Origin: JBBQTQ01 sp038213135
GTDB taxonomy: Bacteria; Actinomycetota; Thermoleophilia; Gaiellales; Gaiellaceae
Direction of reading: 5' to 3'
NCBI GenBank assembly: GCA_038213135.1
Contig: JBBQTQ010000016.1
Span: forward strand, 1-37,109
Length of the DNA: 37,109 bases
In this document: one piece after another, positions 8,801 to 14,379 of the stretch
Layout of the letters: each line of letters opens with the position of its first letter
Numbering within the stretch: position 1 is the first letter of the stretch
Notes under the pieces: model-generated
The model's database searches: none
The model's input: the letters and a program-made list of their open reading frames with translations, nothing else
Told to the model about the DNA's origin: nothing
Translations under genes and position numbers: made by a program

Positions 8801-8850
8801 TGGGGGCCGCGCTTGCCGGAGCGGCCTGGATCGCACACGCCCGCACGTAG
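5818..8850 (+). CDS. FAD-linked oxidase with Fe-S domains (YdiJ/GlcD-GlpC fusion), probable D-2-hydroxyacid dehydrogenase
   Basis: 1010-aa fusion. N-terminal FAD-binding PCMH domain (about 45-290; SRGGGTSLAGQ, GGMIGNNSCGTHS), FAD-oxidase C-terminal domain (about 300-550; SGEHGDGQSR, MNPGKVVD), a two-cluster ferredoxin-like region (about 570-660; CVGIGKC and the CLACKGCTNDCP motif) and two cysteine-rich domains (LCCGRPLYDYG and NAGCCGMAGSWG) like those of GlpC and heterodisulfide reductase. This matches E. coli YdiJ, a D-2-hydroxyglutarate dehydrogenase, and D-lactate dehydrogenases. Electrons would pass to the membrane; a hydrophobic C-terminal tail (about 991-1005) may anchor it. GTG start overlaps the upstream stop (GTGA). 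Substrate uncertain. Confidence 0.9.
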   Translation: MNVPAKTRPEYRMRPVGNMRLDVERLEKDLRGHLQGEVRFRPGDRALYSTGGSNYRQLPIGIVIPKSVEDVIASVAVCREHDAPVLSRGGGTSLAGQSSNVAVMIDFSKYLNEVLQIDAERRTARVQPGLILDHLRHSAEKGHQLTYGPDPSTHDHCTLGGMIGNNSCGTHSVMAEFHGPGPLTADQVVELDVLTYRGERFTLGRDHHNLPQELEAKLHALAERYGDRVRERYPDIPRRVSGYNLDRLLPEKGFNLAAALTGTESTCVTILEATVELIPNPKVRSLVVLGYEDEAIAGDHVPEVREHRPLGLEGVDHTLMEDMRIVGMHDEDLSLLPDGRGFLLVEFGGETKDEADEKAHKLIAAAKKHKGLKGTKLYDDEASEKHLWEVREAGLGATAFIPGKPDTYEGWEDSAVPPEKVGDYLRRLKKLGSKFGYESALYGHYGQGCIHARWNFDLVTKDGIKTFRRFLDEASDLVLELGGSLSGEHGDGQSRAELLPKMFGDDLVEGFREFKAIWDPDWKMNPGKVVDAYRITDNLRLGTDYAPPKVKTHFAFAKDGGSFAHATTRCVGIGKCRRTDSTEGVMCPSFMVTREEKHTTRGRARTLWEMLNGEEIKGGFRSKEAFEALDLCLACKGCTNDCPVSVDMPTLKAEFLSHHYEGRLRPRHAYAFGLIDQGSRLASRMPALVNLLSRTPVFKAAAGIALRRDVPRYAPLTLRDWFHAREPARGEGERVLLWPDTFNNYFHTDTGVAAIEALEAAGFEVTMPRIHLCCGRPLYDYGMLDLAKSYLQRVVATLREEIRAGVPLIAIEPSCAAVFKDELPQMLPDDEDAKRLCKRTFHFSEFLAEHADGWEPPRREGKALLHGHCHHLATGGIAGEKKLLERIGLEVEELNAGCCGMAGSWGFEPGHYDISQKIGERVLLPRVRQAARDTLIVADGFSCKEQIRQGETGREALHVAQVLKLAREGCSEEEVLRKPEPAGNGTKPLVAGAALGAALAGAAWIAHART

Positions 8851-8856
8851 TAGCGT
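8851..8856 (+). promoter_or_regulatory. -10 box of leaderless promoter, DUF1707 gene
   Basis: TAGCGT fits TAnnnT and ends 7 nt before the ATG at 8864; there is no Shine-Dalgarno sequence. Confidence 0.45.
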
Positions 8857-8863
8857 GACGTCC

Positions 8864-9472
8864 ATGAGCGAGCTCGCTCTCCGGACGTCCGATGCAGATC
8901 GCGAGCGGACAGTCGAGTTGCTGCGGGCGCATCTGCTGGCCGGCCGGCTGACGCTCGACGAGTTCTCGCAGCGGGTCGACCTCGCCTACGACGCGCAGAC
9001 CGGCGAGGAGCTGGCGCGCGCCGAGGACGGGCTCCCCGCCGTCGTCTCCGCGCCGAGTAGCAGGCGGCGGGTCGTGACGGCTCTGTTCGGCCACGTCGAG
9101 CGGCGCGGTCGTTTTCTGATCCGCCGGCTGCTGGCGATCGGGGTCCTCGCCGACCTCGACCTGGACCTGCGGGCGGCCTGGATCGACCGTCCGCGCGCGC
9201 GAGTGACCCTCTTCGTCCTCTTCGGGAACACCGACCTCTACGTCCCGGAGGGGTTCGACGTCGACGTCCGCGGCCTTGTTCTTGCGGGACGGGTCCGCGA
9301 ATGGGGACGGGAGACCGGGCAACCGGGCATGCCGCAGCTTTGCGTCCGGGCGTTCGGTCTTTTCGGCACGGTCGACGTCTGGCGCGTGCCGCCGAACGCG
9401 GAGGGGCGCTACAGGGAGATCGTCCGGCGGTTGCAGAACCAGCAGGCCGCGCTGCCGGGTTTGAACCGGTAA
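8864..9472 (+). CDS. DUF1707 domain protein with LiaF-like C-terminal region
   Basis: 202 aa. Residues about 5-58 (LRTSDADRERTVELLRAHL... GRLTLDEFSQR) are the DUF1707 helical domain, common in actinobacteria and often on membrane-associated stress proteins. The second half (VTLFVLFGNTDLYVPEGFDV, about 110-180) resembles the beta-helical cell-wall-stress region of LiaF/VraT proteins. No strong membrane helix is obvious. ATG at 8864 is chosen because it begins the conserved SELALRTSD stretch and has TAGCGT 7 nt upstream; an in-frame upstream start would only add a poor leader inside the preceding gene. Function unknown. Confidence 0.82.
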   Translation: MSELALRTSDADRERTVELLRAHLLAGRLTLDEFSQRVDLAYDAQTGEELARAEDGLPAVVSAPSSRRRVVTALFGHVERRGRFLIRRLLAIGVLADLDLDLRAAWIDRPRARVTLFVLFGNTDLYVPEGFDVDVRGLVLAGRVREWGRETGQPGMPQLCVRAFGLFGTVDVWRVPPNAEGRYREIVRRLQNQQAALPGLNR

Positions 9473-9550
9473 CCGGCCGGGGTCGGCAGGGCTTTCTGCG
9501 GTTCTGCCGCGAGGAGATCGTCCCGAAGTTCTAGGCATACTGCGGGGCGA

Positions 9551-10501
9551 GTGGACCGCCGCGGCTTTCTCGCAGCGTCGGCGGCGTTCGTGTTGGCTCC
9601 GCGGGCGCTGGCAAATGCCGCGCGTCCGCAACGCATCGCGCTCGTCACAGCAGACGAGGAATCGCGGCTCGTTGCGCTCGAGCTGCCGAGCGGCCGCGTC
9701 CGGGCGCATGTGCCGACGTTGCGGTTTCCCCGGTCGATCGAGCAGGTCGGCTCGGTCGCAGTCGTCGCGCACTCCGAGATCGGGGCGCTCAGCATCGTCG
9801 ATGGCCGGACGCTCGCCGTGAAGCACGTCCTGCACGGCTTCAGGGAGCCCCGCTATACCGCCGCGCATCCGGACGGTCGTCACGCGTTCGTGACGGACGC
9901 CAAGCTCGGCGAGGTCGTGACGATTGACGTGCTCGCCGGCCGCGAGCTCGGCAGGGTCGCGGTCGGCCCGCTCGCGCGCCACGTCACACTCGATCCGACC
10001 GGCAAGACCCTCTGGGTCGCGCTCGGCTCGAAGGCCGCTGAGGTGTCGGTCGTCGACGTGACGCGCATCGCGCGGCCGCGCCTCGTCCGCCGCTTCTCGC
10101 CGCCGTTCCTGGCGCACGACGTCGGCTTCGCCCCGGATGGGCGCCACGCCTGGATCAGCTCGGGCGCGACGTTCGAGCTCGCGGTCTACGACGCCGCGAC
10201 CGGACGCCCGCTCGCCCGGCCGCCCGGCGACTGGCCGCCGCAACACCTGACGTTCGCGGGCGACCTCGTCTACGTGACGAGCGGCTGGAGCGGGACGCTG
10301 CGCGTCCACCGGGTCGACGGGCATGAGCTCAACCGGACGGTCGTCCCGGTCGGCTCGTACAACGTCCAGCAGGCAGACGGCCTCGTCGTGACGCCCTCGC
10401 TCGGGCACGGCGACGTGACGGTGCTCGACGAGCGTGGCCGCGTTCTCACCACCGAGAAGGTCGCGCGCTCCTCGCACGACGCCTGCCTCGTCGCCGCCTG
10501 A
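9551..10501 (+). CDS. Tat-exported beta-propeller (YVTN-type) protein
   Basis: 316 aa with an N-terminal MDRRGFLAASAAFVLAP segment: twin Arg followed by a hydrophobic core and an Ala-rich cleavage region, typical of a Tat signal. The rest is a run of about 40-residue repeats with phrases such as HPDGRHAFVTD, DPTGKTLWVALG and APDGRHAWISS, as in YVTN/lactonase-like seven-bladed propellers. Such proteins bind ligands or partners in the periplasm or outside; no catalytic residues can be named. Start GTG at 9551; a TACTGC hexamer 7 nt upstream is a weak leaderless -10 candidate. It is a single gene between DUF1707 and aconitase. Confidence 0.82.
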   Translation: MDRRGFLAASAAFVLAPRALANAARPQRIALVTADEESRLVALELPSGRVRAHVPTLRFPRSIEQVGSVAVVAHSEIGALSIVDGRTLAVKHVLHGFREPRYTAAHPDGRHAFVTDAKLGEVVTIDVLAGRELGRVAVGPLARHVTLDPTGKTLWVALGSKAAEVSVVDVTRIARPRLVRRFSPPFLAHDVGFAPDGRHAWISSGATFELAVYDAATGRPLARPPGDWPPQHLTFAGDLVYVTSGWSGTLRVHRVDGHELNRTVVPVGSYNVQQADGLVVTPSLGHGDVTVLDERGRVLTTEKVARSSHDACLVAA

Positions 10502-10534
10502 CGGCCGGCGAGTTCGTTCTGGTTGAATCGAGGC

Positions 10535-13240
10535 ATGGCCAGGCTCTCCGTCGGGGACGAGAACTACGAGATCTTCCGGCTCGACGAGCTGCAGGCGCGC
10601 TTCGACGTCGAGCGGCTCCCGTACACGCTGCGGATCCTGCTCGAGAACGTCCTGCGCCACGGGCACAAGGGCGACATCGAGGCCGTCGCGACCTGGGTGG
10701 CAGCAGACGAGCCGAGCCGCGAGATCTCCTTCCGGCCGGCGCGGGTGCTGCTGCAGGACTTCACGGGCGTCCCCGCGATCGTCGACCTCGCGGCGATGCG
10801 CGACGCGATGCGCGACCTCGGCGGCGACCCCTCGAAGATCAACCCGCAACTGCCTGCGGAGCTCGTGATCGACCACTCCGTGCAGGTGGACGAGTTCGGG
10901 TCGGCGCGGGCGATCTTCCGGAACGCCGAGCTCGAGTTCGAGCGCAACAAGGAGCGCTACGCGTTCCTGCGCTGGGGCCAGAAGGCCTTCGCGAACTTCT
11001 CGGTCGTGCCGCCGAACACGGGCATCGTCCACCAGGTCAACCTCGAGTTCCTCGGACGCGTCGTCGAGTCGCGCGACGGGCAGGCGTTTCCCGACACGCT
11101 CGTCGGCACCGACTCGCACACGACGATGATCAACGGGCTCGGGGTGCTCGGCTGGGGCGTGGGCGGGATCGAGGCGGAGGCGGCGATGCTCGGCGAGGCG
11201 GTCTCGATGCTCGTCCCACAAGTCGTCGGCTTCCGCTTGACCGGCGCGCTGCCCGAGGGCGCGACGGCGACCGATCTCGTCCTCACCGTCACCGAGTTGC
11301 TGCGCAAGACCGGTGTCGTCGGCAAGTTCGTCGAGTACTTCGGCGAGGGGCTCCCGTCGCTCACCGTCGCTGACCGCGCCACGCTCGGCAACATGTCGCC
11401 CGAGTACGGCGCGACCTGCGGCTTCTTCCCGGTCGACGAGGCCACGCTCGACTACCTGCGGCTGACCGGGCGGCCTGCGCAGCGGATCGCACTCGTCGAG
11501 GCGTACTGCAAGGAGAACCTGCTCTGGCACGAGCCGCACGAGCATCCGACTTACACGCAGGTCGTCGAGCTCGACCTCTCCTCGGTCGTGCCGAGCCTCG
11601 CCGGGCCGCGGCGCCCGCAGGACCGCGTGCCGCTGTCGGAGTCGAAGGAGTCGTTCCTCGGGCAGCTCGAGAGCTTCGGAATCGAGTACGAGAACCACGA
11701 GGCCGGCACCGAGACCTTCCCGGCCAGCGACCCCACGGCCGAGCAGGCGCCGGCGGGCGAGGAAGTCGAAGAGCCGCCGATCCCGGTGGCCGTCGCGGCC
11801 CCCAGGCGTCACAGCGTCAAGGTGAGCGGCGCCGATTACGAGCTCGAGCACGGCTCGGTCGTGATCGCGGCGATCACGTCCTGCACGAACACCTCGAACC
11901 CGCAGGTGATGGTCGGCGCCGGCCTGCTCGCGAGGAACGCGGTCGAGCGCGGCCTCCGGCGGAAGCCGTGGGTCAAGTCGAGCCTCGCGCCCGGCTCGAA
12001 GGTCGTCACGGAGTACTACGACAAGGCGGGCCTGACGCGCTACCTCGACGAGCTCGGCTTCCAGACGGTCGGCTACGGCTGCACGACCTGCATCGGGAAC
12101 TCGGGGCCGCTGCCGGAGGAGATCTCGGCTGCGGTCTTGGAGGGCGATCTGGTCGTCTGCTCTGTCCTCTCGGGGAACCGGAACTTCGAGGCGCGGATCC
12201 ATCCGGAGGTGAAGGCGAACTACCTCGCTTCGCCTCCTCTGGTAGTGGCGTACGCGCTCGCCGGCCGGATGGACATCGACCTGGCAGCGGAGCCGCTCGG
12301 CCAGGGCTCAGACGGGGAGGACGTGTTCCTGCGGGACATCTGGCCGAGCTCGCGGGAGATCCAGGAGACGATCGCGTCCTCGGTTCGCGGTGAGATGTTC
12401 ACGCGAACGTACGCGGACGTGTTCACGGGCGATCCCGCCTGGCGCGAGTTGCCCGTGCCGGAGGGCGAGCTCTTCGCATGGGATCCCGCGTCGACCTACG
12501 CGCGCCAGCCGCCCTACTTCGAGGGCATGTCCCGGGAAGCGGGCCGCGTGGAGGACATCGCAGGCGCACGCTGCCTCGTCATGCTCGGCGATTCGGTGAC
12601 GACCGACCACATCTCGCCGGCGGGGTCGATCAAGCCCGACTCGCCGGCGGGGCGCTATCTCGTCGAGCACGGGGTCGAGCGGAAGGACTTCAACTCGTAC
12701 GGCTCAAGGCGTGGAAACCACGAGGTGATGGTGCGCGGGACGTTCGCAAACGTGCGGCTGCGGAACCTGCTCGTGCCGGGTTCAGAGGGAACGTGGACCG
12801 TGCATCTGCCTGACGGCAAGGAGGGCACGATCTTCGACGTTGCCTCGCGGTACCGGGCGGAAAGCGTGCCGCTCGTCGTGCTCGCGGGCAAGGAGTACGG
12901 CTCGGGCTCGTCGCGCGACTGGGCGGCGAAGGGGCCGAACCTGCTCGGCGTGAAGGCGGTGATCGCGGAGAGCTACGAGCGGATCCATCGCTCGAACCTG
13001 CTCATGATGGGCATCCTGCCGTTGCAGTTCCGGACCGGTGAGGGTCCCGCAGCCTTGGGGCTGACTGGACGCGAGCTGTTCGGGATCGAGGGCGTCGAGA
13101 ACGCCGAGGCGCACGAGGTCACCGTACGAGCCGACGACAAGACGTTCGTCGCCCGGGTGCGACTGGATACCCCGCGCGAGCGCGAGTACCTGAGGCACGG
13201 CGGCATCCTGCCGTTCGTGCTTCGCCGCCTGGCGGCGTAA
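10535..13240 (+). CDS. acnA: Aconitate hydratase
   Basis: 901-aa AcnA-type aconitase/IRP1 family enzyme interconverting citrate and isocitrate in the TCA cycle. The [4Fe-4S] ligands are the Cys in ITSCTNTSNP (about residue 450) and the two in GYGCTTCIGNSGP (about 513 and 516). Other family motifs: GTDSHTTMINGLGVLGWGVGGIEAEAAM, NMSPEYGATCGFFP, GDSVTTDHISPAGSI and the swivel-domain SGSSRDWAAKG. ATG at 10535 gives the usual short N-terminus; the alternative TTG at 10523 would add four residues, and TTGAAT there may instead be a -10 box. A linker rich in Glu/Pro at about 390-430 separates domain 3 from the rest. Single gene. Confidence 0.97.
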   Translation: MARLSVGDENYEIFRLDELQARFDVERLPYTLRILLENVLRHGHKGDIEAVATWVAADEPSREISFRPARVLLQDFTGVPAIVDLAAMRDAMRDLGGDPSKINPQLPAELVIDHSVQVDEFGSARAIFRNAELEFERNKERYAFLRWGQKAFANFSVVPPNTGIVHQVNLEFLGRVVESRDGQAFPDTLVGTDSHTTMINGLGVLGWGVGGIEAEAAMLGEAVSMLVPQVVGFRLTGALPEGATATDLVLTVTELLRKTGVVGKFVEYFGEGLPSLTVADRATLGNMSPEYGATCGFFPVDEATLDYLRLTGRPAQRIALVEAYCKENLLWHEPHEHPTYTQVVELDLSSVVPSLAGPRRPQDRVPLSESKESFLGQLESFGIEYENHEAGTETFPASDPTAEQAPAGEEVEEPPIPVAVAAPRRHSVKVSGADYELEHGSVVIAAITSCTNTSNPQVMVGAGLLARNAVERGLRRKPWVKSSLAPGSKVVTEYYDKAGLTRYLDELGFQTVGYGCTTCIGNSGPLPEEISAAVLEGDLVVCSVLSGNRNFEARIHPEVKANYLASPPLVVAYALAGRMDIDLAAEPLGQGSDGEDVFLRDIWPSSREIQETIASSVRGEMFTRTYADVFTGDPAWRELPVPEGELFAWDPASTYARQPPYFEGMSREAGRVEDIAGARCLVMLGDSVTTDHISPAGSIKPDSPAGRYLVEHGVERKDFNSYGSRRGNHEVMVRGTFANVRLRNLLVPGSEGTWTVHLPDGKEGTIFDVASRYRAESVPLVVLAGKEYGSGSSRDWAAKGPNLLGVKAVIAESYERIHRSNLLMMGILPLQFRTGEGPAALGLTGRELFGIEGVENAEAHEVTVRADDKTFVARVRLDTPREREYLRHGGILPFVLRRLAA

Positions 13241-13291
13241 CCCTAGGCCAGAGCCGTCTCGGACCGGCGGGCTGCGCGACCGCGCGGAAGA

Positions 13292-13322
13292 GCCACGTCC
13301 GGGGTCAGACCCCGGACGTGGC
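13292..13322. repeat. REP-like palindrome, copy 1 (overlaps RAYT 3' end)
   Basis: 15-bp perfect arms GCCACGTCCGGGGTC and GACCCCGGACGTGGC around a single A at 13307. It is identical to copy 2 at 13971-14001, in the same orientation. The RAYT stop codon and its last five codons lie inside it, and it sits between the convergent aconitase and RAYT genes. It could also work as a mRNA end structure, though no U-tract follows. Confidence 0.88.
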
Positions 13323-13886
13323 CTGATCTGACAGCTCCGCCAAGCCGGCGAGCACGAAGTCGCGAAAACGCGTGCGCGCTCGACTCGCGTCATCGTCGAA
13401 TAAGGCGAGGACACGCCGGGTCGCAAGAAACTCACTCGGCTCCTCGAGACCGACCATGGCCCGATGGCTGCTCCAGCGCCAGTCCTCGGGAAAATGGCAC
13501 AAGCCTGCCCGCACCGGGTTGAGCGGTATGTACCGCGTCGCCGCCAGCAGGTGGCTGTCGGTCTCTACGAGCGATGAGGCGAATCGGCTCCGGTGCACGT
13601 GCCCCAGCCGGCCCTGAGTCTGGTTGAAGAACATTGCGTAGCGGCCGTTGAGCCACTGCATACCGACCGAGAGGTTCGGCTGCGGGGTCTCGAACAAGAA
13701 GTGGGCGTGGTTCGTCATCAAGCAGTACGACAGACAGATCCAGCCGTAACGCTTGACGGCCCTTGCGAAGAGCCTGAGGGCAAGAGCGAAGTCGGTTTCA
13801 ACTCTGTAGAGAGGAATCTCCGAGATGGCGTGGGTCGTGACGTGGTAGATGCCGCCAGGGACGTTCTCTCGAAGCGGACGAGGCAC
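13305..13886 (-). CDS. REP-associated tyrosine transposase (RAYT, Y1_Tnp family)
   Basis: 193-aa single-strand DNA transposase of the IS200/IS605-like Y1 superfamily. It has the HUH metal motif as His60-Ala61-His62 (TNHAHFLFE) and the catalytic Tyr119 in ATRYIPLNPVRAGL, with the RAYT-typical GGIYHVTTHA near the N-terminus and a W-rich stretch EDWRWSSH. RAYTs cut and join at REP palindromes and are thought to spread them. Here the gene is framed by two identical 31-nt palindromes at 13292-13322 and 13971-14001, and a third near-copy lies at 32889-32919. GTG start at 13886 has TACGTT 6 nt upstream. All catalytic residues are present, so it may be active. Confidence 0.92.
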   Translation of the reverse strand: MPRPLRENVPGGIYHVTTHAISEIPLYRVETDFALALRLFARAVKRYGWICLSYCLMTNHAHFLFETPQPNLSVGMQWLNGRYAMFFNQTQGRLGHVHRSRFASSLVETDSHLLAATRYIPLNPVRAGLCHFPEDWRWSSHRAMVGLEEPSEFLATRRVLALFDDDASRARTRFRDFVLAGLAELSDQATSGV

Positions 13887-13892
13887 TCTTCG

Positions 13893-13898
13893 AACGTA
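13893..13898 (-). promoter_or_regulatory. -10 box of leaderless promoter, RAYT gene
   Basis: TACGTT on the minus strand ends 6 nt before the GTG at 13886; no Shine-Dalgarno sequence is present. Confidence 0.4.
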
Positions 13899-13970
13899 GC
13901 CGTCAAGGGCACCGGTTTCGGAGGACCGGAGGCGATTGGCACAGAATCGTCACACCTCTTGTCCGGATCG

Positions 13971-14001
13971 GCCACGTCCGGGGTCAGACCCCGGACGTGG
14001 C
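13971..14001. repeat. REP-like palindrome, copy 2 (upstream of RAYT)
   Basis: Identical to copy 1: arms GCCACGTCCGGGGTC (13971-13985) and GACCCCGGACGTGGC (13987-14001) with an A loop at 13986. It lies 84 bp before the RAYT start and just past the end of the cupin gene. With copy 1 it bounds a 710-bp REP-RAYT-REP unit. Confidence 0.88.
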
Positions 14002-14014
14002 GGTTCGAGCCAGG

Positions 14015-14350
14015 TCAGGCGGCGGCGGGAGCGGGCTGGCGGTGGAAGATCACGAGCACACTCAGCGACTCGTAGCCGGTGAAGCGGTGCTCCGCGTGGG
14101 CCGGGACGAAGACCGCCGCGCCCTCGTGCAGCTCGACCCGCTCGCCCTCGACCTCCAGCACGCCGCGACCCTCGAGCGCGACGTAGACCTCGTCGTCCTC
14201 GTGCGGTTGCTGGCGGTCCGGCTCGGGGGCGACCAGCACGTAGACGCCGATCTCGAGGCCAGGCGACTCGTGAACGATCTCGTAGCCGCCGCCGTCGGCT
14301 TCGAGCCGCTTCCTCGCCTCCTCTACCGCAAACGAACGCATCAGCCGCAT
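14015..14350 (-). CDS. Small cupin-domain protein
   Basis: 111-aa single-domain cupin. Motif 1 is PHEDDEVYVALEGRGVLEVEG and motif 2 is AVFVPAHAEHRF, together giving His, Glu and His metal ligands. Small cupins of this sort bind a metal and may be isomerases, dioxygenases or sensors; no reaction can be assigned. Start may be the ATG at 14350 or the in-frame ATG at 14341 (MRSFAVEEARKR), which better matches relatives. The gene is divergent from copA with only 27 bp between the 14350 start and copA, so the CsoR-type operator there could also control it. That link to copper is an inference from position. Confidence 0.82.
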   Translation of the reverse strand: MRLMRSFAVEEARKRLEADGGGYEIVHESPGLEIGVYVLVAPEPDRQQPHEDDEVYVALEGRGVLEVEGERVELHEGAAVFVPAHAEHRFTGYESLSVLVIFHRQPAPAAA

Positions 14351-14362
14351 CTTTGCATGCTG

Positions 14363-14379
14363 ATACCCTCTAGGGGTAT
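14363..14379. promoter_or_regulatory. CsoR-type copper operator over the copA start codon
   Basis: ATACCCTCTAGGGGTAT is a near-perfect inverted repeat resembling the CsoR operators of Bacillus type (ATACCC...GGGTAT). Its right end overlaps the first two bases of the copA ATG (14378) and its left half contains the likely -10 box. CsoR itself is encoded in the same operon, so repression relieved by Cu+ and autoregulation are expected. Confidence 0.75.
14364..14369 (+). promoter_or_regulatory. -10 box of leaderless copA promoter (inside the CsoR operator)
   Basis: TACCCT fits TAnnnT and ends 8 nt before the copA ATG. Because it lies within the operator, bound CsoR would directly block RNA polymerase. 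Confidence 0.45.

Noticed and set aside
5809..12202. Very long open frames on the minus strand opposite the FAD/Fe-S dehydrogenase and aconitase genes
   Set aside because: They are antisense to clearly recognisable proteins, are rich in Arg, Ala, Leu and Asp from GC-biased third positions, and show no domain of their own.
13292..14001. CRISPR array or simple transposon ends for the repeated palindromes
   Set aside because: Only two flanking copies plus one solitary copy exist, with a gene rather than spacers between them; single palindromes with a Y1-type enzyme fit REP/RAYT better than IS ends.
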